Below are positions 35,101 to 44,780 of a DNA stretch of 64,000 bases, piece by piece. A program made the translations under genes and the position numbers. Source of the DNA: Rubripirellula reticaptiva (lineage in GTDB: Bacteria; Planctomycetota; Planctomycetia; Pirellulales; Pirellulaceae); the NCBI RefSeq assembly GCF_007860175.1, contig NZ_SJPX01000006.1:2074-66073 (forward strand). Direction: 5' to 3'. The notes under the pieces were generated by a model. The model saw nothing but the letters and a program-made list of their open reading frames with translations, did not search any database and was not told the DNA's origin. Positions within the stretch are counted from its first letter, which is position 1. The number at the start of each line of letters is the position of its first letter.

Positions 35101-36094
35101 TCAATCATCCTCGGATTCCAGTGACGCAGCGACCACGGCACCAACCGACGATCAGATCGCAGTACGTCAGTACATGGCGTCCGACAGCTTTCGCGATTTC
35201 CGTAATCGACCGCGAGATGAGCCTTTCTCACCCTTGTTCAGTGTCGTTGGCGGAATCGGTTCGTTGAGCCTGTTGTTAGCCGTCGCCGCAGTGTTGATGA
35301 TCGGAACAACCAAACTGGCCGAAGATTGGTTGAACAGTCTCGCTAGCTTTACTTTGGTTATGCTGATGATTCAAACGATCGCGATCCCGACGCTTGCGAT
35401 CTTTTCATTTGTGACCGCTACATCGTTCTTCTGGTTTCGCTCGGTGTTGTTGCGAGTGATTGTTGCCGCGGTCGCGGTTAGCTTTGGTTTTGCTGTCTTC
35501 GCCACGATGTTTCGTTTGATCGAAGGGGCGTCTATCGAAGAGATGCTTCTGCAATCCGGAACATGCCTGTTCGCGCAGTTCGTTGCGACTGCAACGGTGG
35601 CGTTGTTCGTACAGTTCTTTACTCCCTACACGCTGTCGCACGCCCAGCCACTGGATTCGGCGCCGATCCCACCAACCGGCCTGCGAAACTTTTTTGAACT
35701 AACGGTCTTCTTCGCCGTTGGATTCGCAATTCTCGTCGCTGTTGGTACCGAAGACCTGCATGCTGGTCTAGTTTTCTTCGGTGCTTGGGGAGTCGTTTCG
35801 ACAATCTCGATCATCACTCTGATGATCAGCACGATGCAGTCAGGTGCCAACAATCGGATCGGCTGGTGGGTTGCGATGTTCTTTGCAATCGGGTGCTCGG
35901 CATTGCTCAATGGCTTCTACGCGGTCGGACTATTCGGATGGAGCTTTCAGTTGACCAATGCGGCAATCGTTGTCGCTGTATCGATCTACGGTGCACTCGT
36001 GTTCGCAGCATCGTTCGCCGTTTGCATCGCCCTCCTGCAAGAATTTCAGTGGTCCGTGATCAATCGCAACACGGTCACGACCGAACATTCCTAA
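35090..36094 (+). CDS. Polytopic membrane protein of unknown function, 334 aa
   Basis: A polar N terminus of about 50 residues is followed by about eight hydrophobic segments (for example SVVGGIGSLSLLLAVAAVLMIG and VILRV-like runs) and a short tail. No catalytic motif is recognised. The start is uncertain: the TTG at 35090 lies in a 16-bp repeat and gives an acidic Ser/Asp-rich N terminus that looks coding, while the ATG at 35174 would give 306 aa. It is convergent with the kinase gene, with 19 bp between stops. Confidence 0.7.
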   Translation: MNNIQSSSDSSDAATTAPTDDQIAVRQYMASDSFRDFRNRPRDEPFSPLFSVVGGIGSLSLLLAVAAVLMIGTTKLAEDWLNSLASFTLVMLMIQTIAIPTLAIFSFVTATSFFWFRSVLLRVIVAAVAVSFGFAVFATMFRLIEGASIEEMLLQSGTCLFAQFVATATVALFVQFFTPYTLSHAQPLDSAPIPPTGLRNFFELTVFFAVGFAILVAVGTEDLHAGLVFFGAWGVVSTISIITLMISTMQSGANNRIGWWVAMFFAIGCSALLNGFYAVGLFGWSFQLTNAAIVVAVSIYGALVFAASFAVCIALLQEFQWSVINRNTVTTEHS

Positions 36095-36113
36095 CTAGCG
36101 AAAAACAAGCTGC

Positions 36114-37970
36114 CTACAATTGTTGCAACCGTTTCCGAGCCTCTTCGACCGCGGGCTCCGCCCAGCCGAGATCGCCAAACGTTTCGATGATGCCCGTCAA
36201 CTTTTTGCGAATCTCATCCTTATTCGAAAGCAATCGAATATCCCGCACTTCTTTCAACAACTCGGCAGTTCGCGAATCTTCGATCCGCTGTGGCGATCGA
36301 GTTTTCAACCTGTCCCGTTGATAGCGAGCAAGTTCAAGTAGTTCCGCCAGAACAGGGGCCGATTCAGCCTCTGCGGATCCATCGAACACGTTCAACCACT
36401 GCCCGACTCGTTCTGCCGATTCATTTGGCTTAGTCTTCCGGTCCTTTAACGCCGCAATGAACCCCAGCTCGGCTGGCCCTAACTCGACGATGCCGATTTT
36501 GTCTTGGGCCGAAAATCTTCTCAACGTAGCGGCGACTCGCAGCTCCATCTGCAGATCGCGAATCTCGTTGGCACGTTCATCGTCCGGGAAACGGCGAAGA
36601 AACGAACTTAACTTCGCAACTTCACCCGATTCGATTGCTGCCTGATAACTAGCGTCTGGCCCCAGCGGCTGTAGCATTCGAAACGCTAAATACCCAACTG
36701 CCATCAACACCGCGATCATCCCAGCAATTGCGATTCCATGCAGGAGTGGATGACTCCGGTGTTCTGGCGATCCCAGGATAGGCGATTCTAAATCGACCGT
36801 CGCAAATCTCGCCCGCCGAACCTCACCGTTTTCCGGTGCATTCGATTGATTCGGAAAATCAAGCGACTCGCCCCCTGACGTTGTGGATTCAACCGTCTGG
36901 TCTCGCCGCGAGACTGCGGTCGCCAGACCAGGAGTCGAAATCTCGTCGGCGACTCGGTATCGACGCGACGTTTCAGACGATCGGGGGCTGGTTGCAGTGC
37001 TAAGCGGAGTTTCACCGCGCGGTAGGAAACCTTCGCGCGTGTCATCGGAATCTGTTGTTACCGGATCAACCAGATTCGTCTCACCATCGGATCGGTCACC
37101 AATGTTAGTGGCCGATGACTTGCCGGTCTGAGTCTCGTGATGACGCGGTTCGGCCAAGATCGCTTTCAATCGATTGATGACCGACAACGCGGTCGGCGGC
37201 CGATCTTCTGGCTTCTTTTCTAGCAGTTGATGCACGAGCGCCGTCAATTCTTCAGGCAACGCCGAATTGACCAAGTCCAGGGGTACCGGGCGGTCACGCC
37301 GCAACGCATCAATCACGTCGGTCGCATTCTTGCCTTTGAATGGCGCACGGCCAAGCAACATCGCGTACATGACGCTTCCGAGCGCATACAGGTCAGTACG
37401 CGGAGTGATCGGACCGCCGACCGCCTGTTCGGGCGCCATGTAGTCAGGCGTGCCAAGCACCGACCCCAATTGCGTCTGTTCTCGGTCATCACCAAAGACT
37501 TTTGGGATTCCAAAGTCGACTAACTTAACGGTGTCATCGGCGGTCAAGATTAAGTTGGCCGGCTTCAGGTCACGATGAGTCACGCCGATGTCGTGCGCGT
37601 GCTTCAGCGCGGCCGCGATTTGAATCGCAATGCCGACGGTGGACTGCCACGACAGCTTCTTCTGTCGCCGAATCCTAGCCTGCAAAGTCTCGCCGTCGAT
37701 CAATTCCATCGAATAAAAAAGACGCCCCTCTTCGTCTTCGCCCTCGCCAATGATCCGTACGATGTTGCGGTGTTTCAGCAATTTCAAAGCACGGATTTCG
37801 CTATCGAAACGACGCCGAAACCTCGGGTCGTCCGAAACGTGCGCGGCGATTAGTTTGACAGCACACTTCTCGCCCGTTTTGGCATGCTCGCCCGCGTAAA
37901 CCGCACCCATGCCGCCACGTCCGATCAGGGCACCGATCTTGTAGGGGCCAAGGTATTCGTCGGGTGGCAT
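36114..37970 (-). CDS. Membrane Ser/Thr protein kinase (Hanks type), 618 aa
   Basis: The kinase domain is N-terminal: IGRGGMGAVYAGE (glycine loop 17-29), VK at K39, HRDLKPANL (D134, 133-140 region), VDFGIPK (D152) and GTPDYMAPEQ. The usual DFGLA reads DFGIPK, but catalytic residues are kept. A Ser/Thr/Arg-rich linker of about 130 residues leads to one membrane helix near 403-427 and an extracytoplasmic helical domain of about 190 residues rich in charged pairs. It likely senses an envelope or periplasmic signal. It is divergent from lnt. Confidence 0.9.
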   Translation of the reverse strand: MPPDEYLGPYKIGALIGRGGMGAVYAGEHAKTGEKCAVKLIAAHVSDDPRFRRRFDSEIRALKLLKHRNIVRIIGEGEDEEGRLFYSMELIDGETLQARIRRQKKLSWQSTVGIAIQIAAALKHAHDIGVTHRDLKPANLILTADDTVKLVDFGIPKVFGDDREQTQLGSVLGTPDYMAPEQAVGGPITPRTDLYALGSVMYAMLLGRAPFKGKNATDVIDALRRDRPVPLDLVNSALPEELTALVHQLLEKKPEDRPPTALSVINRLKAILAEPRHHETQTGKSSATNIGDRSDGETNLVDPVTTDSDDTREGFLPRGETPLSTATSPRSSETSRRYRVADEISTPGLATAVSRRDQTVESTTSGGESLDFPNQSNAPENGEVRRARFATVDLESPILGSPEHRSHPLLHGIAIAGMIAVLMAVGYLAFRMLQPLGPDASYQAAIESGEVAKLSSFLRRFPDDERANEIRDLQMELRVAATLRRFSAQDKIGIVELGPAELGFIAALKDRKTKPNESAERVGQWLNVFDGSAEAESAPVLAELLELARYQRDRLKTRSPQRIEDSRTAELLKEVRDIRLLSNKDEIRKKLTGIIETFGDLGWAEPAVEEARKRLQQL

Positions 37971-38172
37971 CGTTCACCTGCAGAAAGAGAAGCAGAAATC
38001 CGTTCGCTACATTCTAATCCACCGTTCCCGTGGCCGCGACGCCGCCAGTAGCATCAAACTGTGGTTCCCAAATTCCAAATCCCAACCACCAACGGTCAGT
38101 TCCAAGCACCCCGGATCCGCTGGCACAACCGATCTTCGGCTTGCCCTCGCACTCTGGTACCATTCGCCCGCT

Positions 38173-39843
38173 ATGGACGAACCAAAACAAACGCAAACCA
38201 ATCCGAACCAAGTCGCTCTGATTGCACTCGCATCCGTATCGATGCTGTGGTTAGCAGGTCCACCCCTTGGCATTTGGCCGCTTGCATTCTTTGCGATCAT
38301 GCCGTGGCTGTACCTAGCGACGTCTCCCACACCACTGACCCGAAATTGCTATTGGTTCATTTGGATTGCGTCGACCGCATATTGGTTGATCGCACTTCAA
38401 GGACTGCGTCACGCTCACCCAGTCATGTACGCGTGCTGGATCGCGTTGTCCGCATATTTGGCCGTCTACCACGTCGCCTTCGTTGGCGTGACTCGGCGCG
38501 CGATTTCGCGTGGCGTTCCGCTTCTTGTCGCGGCTCCGATCGTTTGGGTCGCAACTGAACTGGTTCGAAACTACTTCCTGACGGGAATTTCCGCCGCGAT
38601 GCTCGGTCATCTAGTCGTGGACGTCCCGGTGATGATCCAAATTGCGGATTTGTTTGGTTCCTACGGCGTCGGCGTCGTGCTGGTGTGCTCCAATGTCGCG
38701 ACTTTCGTAACTTGGCAACGATGGCGGGGTTTGGCGAGTTCAAGGTCTGCGTTGGTTGCGAGTTCGTTCGCCTCCGCTCTGCTGATCGCATCGATTGCGT
38801 ACGGAATGTTTCGTACCTCCGAGCCAATCGGTGAATCGCTAGGCACGTTTGCGCTGCTTCAACGAGACGAAGAAGTCAACTACGTACAAAGTCCCGAACG
38901 TCAAGAAGAGATCTTTCAAAACTATGCGAACCAAGCCGTCAAAGCGGTTCGCGAATCCGAAGAACCGATCGCCATGATCGTCTGGCCCGAGTCAATGTTC
39001 TCGGGTGCAACACCTTGGATGACTGCTGCACCGGACGCTACCATTCCCGCCGAAGCGTCGATGACGGCCGAAGAATTTCAGGCTGGTGTCGCCGATCACC
39101 AGCGGTACTTTACCCAGCGTTGCAGGTACATCCAGCAATTGATGGTCGGTGCGAATTCGAAAGTGCCTCCGCCAGAACTGCTTGCCGGTTGCGGAGTCAT
39201 CGATTATGCGGATACGCCGCAGATGTTCAGCGGCGTGATTCACGTCGACACAAATGGCGACATCGTCGACTGGTACGGAAAGACTCATCTGGTTCTGGTC
39301 GGCGAGAACATACCTCTGGTTTGCGATCTGCCTTGGATCGGCCAAATGGTCCCTCACCTGAACAAAGGCGAAGGCGGCAAACGGATGGAGATTGCCGGGA
39401 TTGGCGTATCACCCAACATCTGCATTGAAACCGCGGTCGAACGAGTCACGGTCAATCAGATGCGATCTCTCGCTAGCACTGGCGAAATGCCGAATATGAT
39501 CGCAACGGTGACCAATGACGGGTGGTTTGATGATTCGTCGGTCCTTGAACATCACCTGCGCTGTGCTCAGTTGGTAGCCGTCGGAATCCGCCGCCCGATC
39601 GTCTCGGCCGCGAACAATGGCCCCACGGCACACATCGATTCCAATGGAAAGGTTGTCGCGCGACTAGCCAATGGCACCAACGAGACGCTAATCACAAAAC
39701 CTCGCAAGGATGACCGCAGCAGCGTGTACGTCAGGATTGGCGACCTTCCCGCTTGGTGCTGTGTTCTGATTGTGGCGTTCTTTGTGTTCCGCAAACAGGG
39801 ATCAGACGTCCCGCTTGCCGACGCAAAAAAAACGTCAAGCTGA
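38173..39843 (+). CDS. lnt: Apolipoprotein N-acyltransferase, 556 aa
   Basis: Adds the third acyl chain to the N-terminal Cys of lipoproteins in the inner membrane. Six or so membrane helices in the first 230 residues precede a nitrilase-fold domain. The catalytic triad of the family is visible: E in VWPESMFSG (about 274), K in YGKTHLVLVGENIPL (about 370) and C in SPNICIETA (about 416). The last helix before the C terminus (WCCVLIVAFFVF) anchors the domain as usual. The length is slightly above the E. coli enzyme. Confidence 0.9.
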   Translation: MDEPKQTQTNPNQVALIALASVSMLWLAGPPLGIWPLAFFAIMPWLYLATSPTPLTRNCYWFIWIASTAYWLIALQGLRHAHPVMYACWIALSAYLAVYHVAFVGVTRRAISRGVPLLVAAPIVWVATELVRNYFLTGISAAMLGHLVVDVPVMIQIADLFGSYGVGVVLVCSNVATFVTWQRWRGLASSRSALVASSFASALLIASIAYGMFRTSEPIGESLGTFALLQRDEEVNYVQSPERQEEIFQNYANQAVKAVRESEEPIAMIVWPESMFSGATPWMTAAPDATIPAEASMTAEEFQAGVADHQRYFTQRCRYIQQLMVGANSKVPPPELLAGCGVIDYADTPQMFSGVIHVDTNGDIVDWYGKTHLVLVGENIPLVCDLPWIGQMVPHLNKGEGGKRMEIAGIGVSPNICIETAVERVTVNQMRSLASTGEMPNMIATVTNDGWFDDSSVLEHHLRCAQLVAVGIRRPIVSAANNGPTAHIDSNGKVVARLANGTNETLITKPRKDDRSSVYVRIGDLPAWCCVLIVAFFVFRKQGSDVPLADAKKTSS

Positions 39844-39868
39844 CGGGCGGCCTGTTCGACCTAGCTGT

Positions 39869-41749
39869 CTACTCGTGTCCGACCTGATACAGCGGCATAT
39901 GCCGATAGTAGACTTCCAAGCAATAGATCGACAAACAAGTCGTATAAAGACGCCCATAAGATCCGTATGCGTCACCCTGAGGCGACCAACTGCCGTCTTC
40001 GCGACCACTGCGAATTTGCATCTTCGGCAGTTCGACCTTCATGATGTCGTTCCAATTTCGCCAAGCAGAACCGCCGAAGTGGTGCAGAGCCTGCGTCGCG
40101 TAATACCAGTAGTAGACGTCCTGGTCATTGGCGTCGAACGGATAGTCCATCGATAACGCTTCGATGCCACGAACCATCGGAACATCGTCTCGATTCCAAC
40201 CCAAGTACTGGCGGCACAGCAGACCTTCGGCGGTCATCGCTGGCGAAGGACCACCGCGGGGCTGATAGGAATACGCGGCGCCCTCGTAAGACGCCGCAGT
40301 GTCTAAATAATCGCTGACGTGCCGCAGCTTCGAATCATCCACTTCGATGCCCGCGCTCTGCGCGCTCTTCAACGCCAGCACGAACCATCCGGTAACCGAA
40401 GTGTCTGAATCTTGGTTGGGGGTGTAACGCCAACCGCCTTGGTCGGACTGAGCCTTTTGTGCAAAGTCAACGGCCAACTCGACTCTCGGGCGAAGCCAAG
40501 AGTCCTTCGTCATGCCATACAGTTCGCACAACGCGATCGTTGCTTGGGCTTGCGAGTACATCTGTTCGTGACCGCGAGCACTACGTGCCATGAAGCCGGT
40601 GCGATCCTGCATCGCGACCAAGTACTTCATCGCCTTTTCCATCTCGTCGGTATAGTCGCCGCTGCGGTGAGTATGCCCGTCACCCAGGAACGCCAGCATC
40701 GCCATCGCCGTCGCAGAAGTCTCGTTCTCGCTATGGTTGCCGTCGCGATACGGCCCCATCATGCTCCAGCCGCCTTTCTTTTTTTGGTTGCGCTGCAACC
40801 ACAGCAAGCCTCGCTTGACGGCATCCTGAGTCTCGGCGGTACCGCCAAACATTGACATCAACGACGCCTTCAACGCACCCGTGCGGCCGCCGAACATCGG
40901 TTGCATTGATTCCGAAGCAGCCAATCCCATGTCGAGCGGTACCAGTGTCGGTGCTTCGGACGAATCCTCGACAGCTTCGAAAAGCTCCGGTAACTCGATG
41001 TTCATCTCCGACTCAACTTCTGACGGCAATACCGAGTCCGCTTCGACCAACGTGTCTGTCGAAATGTCGAAATCAGTGATTTCTTCGTTCGGATCGCCAT
41101 CCGCTGAGCCCATCGTCAAAATGAACTTACCGATTCCCGATCCCGCAGGCGTTGTGATCAACGCCAAGGCCAACAGAAATACCAAGTGGATGATCAAGCT
41201 GACTAACCAAGGAGGCGCGGAAAACCGAAACCGGTCTTCACCCGGATCAATCATGTCCTCAGGCGGCAACGCAGCCTCACCTGCGACCGGCGGCATCGAC
41301 GCCGAATTTTTGATTCCGTCCAGCTCACCACGCCATCGAACGCCCTTGGCCCAACCAACGCCGGACGGCGCGCGGCCATCTGCTGCTTGTCGGACCGGCG
41401 GAAGAGTTGATCGGGGCGGTGGCGGTGGCGGAACAACCGCCTCACGATTGGTGGACGCAGGACGCTGATTCTTTCCAGCCGCTGGCGGCATCGTTGCCCC
41501 AACTTTATCGACTACCTGGCCCGACGTTTCGACCCGCGGCGGCACCGTCGGCGCAGCGACTGTCGGCGGAGGCCCAACTGGCGGCGGGCTGGCAGTTGGT
41601 GGACGAGCAGGCTGTTGCCCTGGCGACTTCTCGTCACTTGGTGCCGAACCGGCGGTCGGAGGCGTCGGTACGGACGGTCCCGACCCCATCGAAACTGGGC
41701 CGTTGGAATCGTTCAGCCCAGCGTCGTTCGAGTAATCGGCTTGTGACAT
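39869..41749 (-). CDS. Terpene-cyclase/prenyltransferase-fold repeat protein, membrane anchored, 626 aa
   Basis: The first 150 residues are Pro/Ala-rich and disordered, then one membrane helix (about 178-198, LVSLIIHLVFLLALALIT) and an acidic linker. From about 300 the chain has alpha/alpha-barrel repeats of the squalene-cyclase/prenyltransferase type (AVKRGLLWLQRNQKKKGGWSM, TAMAMLAFLG, ATIALCELYG, GGWRYTPNQDSD). These lack the DxDD catalytic motif of cyclases, so it is more likely a structural or binding protein. Many planctomycetes carry such proteins of unknown role. Confidence 0.75.
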   Translation of the reverse strand: MSQADYSNDAGLNDSNGPVSMGSGPSVPTPPTAGSAPSDEKSPGQQPARPPTASPPPVGPPPTVAAPTVPPRVETSGQVVDKVGATMPPAAGKNQRPASTNREAVVPPPPPPRSTLPPVRQAADGRAPSGVGWAKGVRWRGELDGIKNSASMPPVAGEAALPPEDMIDPGEDRFRFSAPPWLVSLIIHLVFLLALALITTPAGSGIGKFILTMGSADGDPNEEITDFDISTDTLVEADSVLPSEVESEMNIELPELFEAVEDSSEAPTLVPLDMGLAASESMQPMFGGRTGALKASLMSMFGGTAETQDAVKRGLLWLQRNQKKKGGWSMMGPYRDGNHSENETSATAMAMLAFLGDGHTHRSGDYTDEMEKAMKYLVAMQDRTGFMARSARGHEQMYSQAQATIALCELYGMTKDSWLRPRVELAVDFAQKAQSDQGGWRYTPNQDSDTSVTGWFVLALKSAQSAGIEVDDSKLRHVSDYLDTAASYEGAAYSYQPRGGPSPAMTAEGLLCRQYLGWNRDDVPMVRGIEALSMDYPFDANDQDVYYWYYATQALHHFGGSAWRNWNDIMKVELPKMQIRSGREDGSWSPQGDAYGSYGRLYTTCLSIYCLEVYYRHMPLYQVGHE

Positions 41750-42103
41750 CGTGGCGAACTGTCAGGATCGAAGAAGAGAAAAGAGACGCCCAGAGAGCCG
41801 TATCAGGAAAGCCGCGTCAAAACTAAGGCAAAATTCTAAGGATAAAGCACAGGCACACGACATCAACCAACAAGTTTGTTCTCGAGTTTTAACCTGCTAT
41901 AGGATAAGGGCCTCCGCCGCCGAAAGCGAACTCCACGGCCAAACAAGCAAAACAAAGTCCAATTAGTCCGGTAATGCAGGTCGCGACACCCACTCCAAAC
42001 AAAGTCTAAGCAGTGCGTCACCATGCCGTTGACAACCAACCAAGTTTCGCCGATAACACGTGGGTCGAGACGAAACCGCAAGGAATTGTCCGGCGAACTT
42101 CAC
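41750..42103. other. Intergenic region before the initiator tRNA
   Basis: This 354-bp stretch holds the 5' region of the leftward cyclase-fold gene and the tRNA promoter at 42029-42057. No gene is seen. Confidence 0.5.
42029..42057 (+). promoter_or_regulatory. Promoter of the initiator tRNA gene
   Basis: TTGACA (42029-42034), a 17-bp spacer and GATAAC (42052-42057) form a near-consensus sigma70 promoter about 40 bp upstream of the mature tRNA start. Confidence 0.7.
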
Positions 42104-42177
<74 letters not shown>

Positions 42178-42553
42178 CTTCAATTCGGCATGTTGGTTTA
42201 AACCGACCGCCGGGTTATCGAATCAGCCGACGTTGGTCTTCATGACTGGCGTCGGCTTTTTTCGTGCTTTACCGCTTATCTGGCAAGGACTTACGTCATC
42301 GCTGGCCGGCCAGAGATCTCTCGGAGTGTCTCTGGAATAGTACTATCGGGCCGCCGGCGAACCGGTCTCTGGGCCGATCTCGGCCAAAGGTCTCTGTTGT
42401 CTCTGTACTATTTGACCTCGAGGTTATGAAGTACCGGAGGGCTATCGGAAGAAAGTGGTCAACGTTCCTAAAATCGTCCTAAACGGGAATGCCCGAGGGG
42501 AAACCATTTTCCGAGACACCCCAAACCTCCAACTCACTTTTGAGACAACCGAT
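42178..42553. other. Intergenic region after the tRNA
   Basis: This 376-bp stretch contains the terminator at 42226-42262. Beyond it are repeated GGTCTCTG/TGTCTCTG words and an inverted pair AATAGTAC/GTACTATT (about 42338 and 42406). The frame of the next gene is open back to a GTG at 42455, but that part looks non-coding. No other gene is seen. Confidence 0.5.
42226..42262 (+). terminator. Rho-independent terminator downstream of the tRNA
   Basis: Stem GCCGACG (42226-42232) and CGTCGGC (42250-42256), with extra partial pairing in the loop, followed by six T residues (42257-42262). Confidence 0.85.
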
Positions 42554-43159
42554 ATGCAAGTCAAAGACGCCATCTTCAATCGCCGAGCCATCAAACACTT
42601 CGACGCCGACCACAAAATGACGGCGGCCGAGGAAAAAGAGCTACTCGAAACCACCATCCAGGCCCCGACCAGCTTCAACATCCAGCACTGGCGGTTCGTC
42701 ATTCTCCGCGATCCCGAACTGCGAGCGAAGATCCGCAAGGAACACGGCAACGACCAAGCCCAGATGACCGACGCGTCACTGCTGGTCCTGTTCACCGCCG
42801 ACATGAAGGCATGGCAGAAAGAGCCGTCGCGTTACTTTGCGAACGCGCCGAAGGAAGTCGCCGAAATGTTGGTTAACTGGATGGGGCCATTCCACGAAGG
42901 CCGCGAGTGGCTGCAGCGCGACGAAGCCCAACGCTCGATCGGCTTGGCAATGCAAACGATGATGTTGGCCGCTCAAGGACTGGGCTACCAATCCTGTCCG
43001 ATGATCGGCTTCGACATCGAAGCCGTCGCCAAACTGATCAACCTGCCCGACGACCACGTCATGGGCCCCATGGTCGCCATCGGCAAAGGCACCAAAGAAG
43101 CTTGGCCGAAACCGGGACAACTACCGCTCGACGAAGTAGTCATTGAAAACAGTTTTTAG
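42554..43159 (+). CDS. Nitroreductase-family protein, 201 aa
   Basis: FMN-dependent NAD(P)H oxidoreductase fold. The start QVKDAIFNRRAIKHFD has the family's R-R-A-x-x-x-F FMN-phosphate motif (R11, R12). APTSFNIQHWRFVILRD follows as the second FMN-binding stretch, and GLGYQSCPMIGFD and MVAIGKG are the usual C-terminal elements. The ATG at 42554 fits the family start; the upstream GTG at 42455 would add a non-homologous leader. Substrate is not predictable. Confidence 0.88.
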   Translation: MQVKDAIFNRRAIKHFDADHKMTAAEEKELLETTIQAPTSFNIQHWRFVILRDPELRAKIRKEHGNDQAQMTDASLLVLFTADMKAWQKEPSRYFANAPKEVAEMLVNWMGPFHEGREWLQRDEAQRSIGLAMQTMMLAAQGLGYQSCPMIGFDIEAVAKLINLPDDHVMGPMVAIGKGTKEAWPKPGQLPLDEVVIENSF

Positions 43160-43251
43160 GGCACGGTTGATCGTTTCGCATCGTCTTGACGTTCGCGGCG
43201 GACCATTCGGAAACGTTTCCTTGAAGGCCGCCTTTAGCAACACGAAGGTAA

Positions 43252-44124
43252 TCATTCAACGTTGACAGCGGGGGCTTGGTCGCCAGATTCCCAATCGAAG
43301 TCGGCAATGATGTCTTCCTCAAGTGTTTCGGTCCATTTTCGTTTGCGAGTCACTTCCTTATTTCTGATCGTCTTTGTCACTTCCTCAGACATCATGACAA
43401 CACGCATCGCTACAAAATAGTCCCTGCCATTCCCACCAATGAGCACATCCTCATCGCCATCCATTTCGCCGTCGATGTAATCGTCGCCGTTTTCCCCAAA
43501 CAAATAGTCTTTTCCGGAACGACCGAAGAGTTGGTCGTCGCCTTGGCCGCCAAAGATATGGTCGTTGTCCGCGCCGCCATCAATGAAGTCATCGAGCGGT
43601 CCACCGAACAATAGATCATTACCCGCTTCTCCAAACAGGGTATCGTTTCCAGCGTCTGTCGGATTCAACGAAACGCCCTGATCGTGACCAAGTATTGTGT
43701 CATCGCCAGAGCCGCCGCCCAGTCGATCACTACCTGGACCACCAAGAATCATGAAAGGCACAGCAACATTGGGGTGCACGATGACAACATCATCACCCTC
43801 GAGTACTCGTACTTCGACTCGGTCAAATTGATCGAGACGTTTACGCACAATATCGCTCTCATCGGCATATTCTAAGGCACCCTCGACAGTCATGGCGATT
43901 CCCATCCTGGCGAGCTCTTCAAACTGTGCGATATGAATTGTCAAGTGATTTGGGTATGACGGATCAATCGAAAACATCACAAGATCATGAGTCCAGTCAG
44001 TGTCGACATAGAGAACTTCATTTCGGATCTCGACATCGTTTTGAATCTGCTGGGCGGACAGTACCGATTGCCAAATCAATCCAAACAATAGTCCCCAGCA
44101 ACCGAAAAAGAACTTTTTAGTCAT
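43252..44124 (-). CDS. Exported RTX-type calcium-binding protein, 290 aa
   Basis: A signal peptide (about 1-24, ending LSAQQ) follows from the ATG at 44124. A beta-rich region with repeated V/I strands (to about 130) precedes hemolysin-type nonapeptide repeats GGxGxDxLxG: GGPGSDRLGGGSGDDTILG, AGNDLLFGG, DNDHIFGGQGDDQLFG, GKDYLFGENGDDYIDG. These fold as calcium-stabilised beta-rolls. The C terminus (about 60 residues, Lys/Glu-rich) lacks repeats. It is likely a secreted or surface protein. An ATG at 44175 is also in frame but lies before the signal peptide. Confidence 0.85.
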   Translation of the reverse strand: MTKKFFFGCWGLLFGLIWQSVLSAQQIQNDVEIRNEVLYVDTDWTHDLVMFSIDPSYPNHLTIHIAQFEELARMGIAMTVEGALEYADESDIVRKRLDQFDRVEVRVLEGDDVVIVHPNVAVPFMILGGPGSDRLGGGSGDDTILGHDQGVSLNPTDAGNDTLFGEAGNDLLFGGPLDDFIDGGADNDHIFGGQGDDQLFGRSGKDYLFGENGDDYIDGEMDGDEDVLIGGNGRDYFVAMRVVMMSEEVTKTIRNKEVTRKRKWTETLEEDIIADFDWESGDQAPAVNVE

Positions 44125-44413
44125 GGCTTTATCCCCACGTTGACAAGGTAATTGCAAAATCGAAATGTTTGGCATACCAACGTAAGCGGGAACATAATCG
44201 GTTCGTTACAGGCCTTTGCCCTAGCTCTTGAAGGTTTCTTTTCTGGCCGAGCTCGCAAGTGAACCGAACCGTCGATCCAATCGAACGAAATTTGCAAAAC
44301 GGTTGGCAGTTGCGGTTTTTGGTTAACCCTGCTGAGTTCTCTCCTACATAACCCTGAGGGCGGTTGCCGGTTTGTTCGGTTCGCTTGGGATTGGTTTTTG
44401 GAGGAAGGGTTAT

Positions 44414-44776
44414 ATGGCGTTGAAGTATGTCCAGCCTGCCGTGCAGGTGCGGAGAGTGGCGAAATTGCTGGAATTGGTGACGATTCGGGTGAAAAACGGC
44501 GAAGTGCCAGAGACTTTGGAAAGTTCTCGCGAGATTGAGGAAACGGGACTTGAGATCTTTCCGCCGTCAGTGATCACTGTGTCTCGCGGTGACTGTTTTG
44601 CAACGGGCAAGACGGTCCGCGATGAACCCTCACACAGAAACGGTGATCCCATTGAGCGAACAACAACGCGAAGAGATCGCGACCATTTTGGCGCGGGCGA
44701 TTCGGCGAACGCTGTACAAGGCGGCTACGAAAAGCAGCAACGACACACCTCAACTTCCGACGCATGCCGGAGGTAG
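44414..44776 (+). CDS. Possible small protein at the head of the recombinase operon, 120 aa
   Basis: The ATG at 44414 has a strong Shine-Dalgarno site, GGAGGAAGGG at 44400-44409. The first 70 residues (MALKYVQPAVQVRRVAKLL and onward) look coding. The last 50 residues are basic and low-complexity and overlap, in another frame, the gene at 44622-44780. Either the two genes overlap by 155 bp or an ancestral gene has been frameshifted near 44620. Function is unknown. Confidence 0.4.
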   Translation: MALKYVQPAVQVRRVAKLLELVTIRVKNGEVPETLESSREIEETGLEIFPPSVITVSRGDCFATGKTVRDEPSHRNGDPIERTTTRRDRDHFGAGDSANAVQGGYEKQQRHTSTSDACRR

Positions 44777-44780
44777 CTGA
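44622..44780 (+). CDS. Small hypothetical protein, 52 aa
   Basis: The sequence NPHTETVIPLSEQQREEIATILARAIRRTLYKAA has a helical, charged middle of 25 residues typical of small accessory proteins beside serine recombinases. Its stop overlaps the next start (TGATG at 44778-44782), which supports translation. There is no Shine-Dalgarno site, so it may be coupled to the upstream frame. Confidence 0.5.
   Translation: MNPHTETVIPLSEQQREEIATILARAIRRTLYKAATKSSNDTPQLPTHAGGS

Noticed and set aside
44125-44399. Element left attachment site between the RTX-type gene and the recombinase operon
   Set aside because: Short repeated AACCCTG words are present, but no convincing core or duplication can be shown without the right end.
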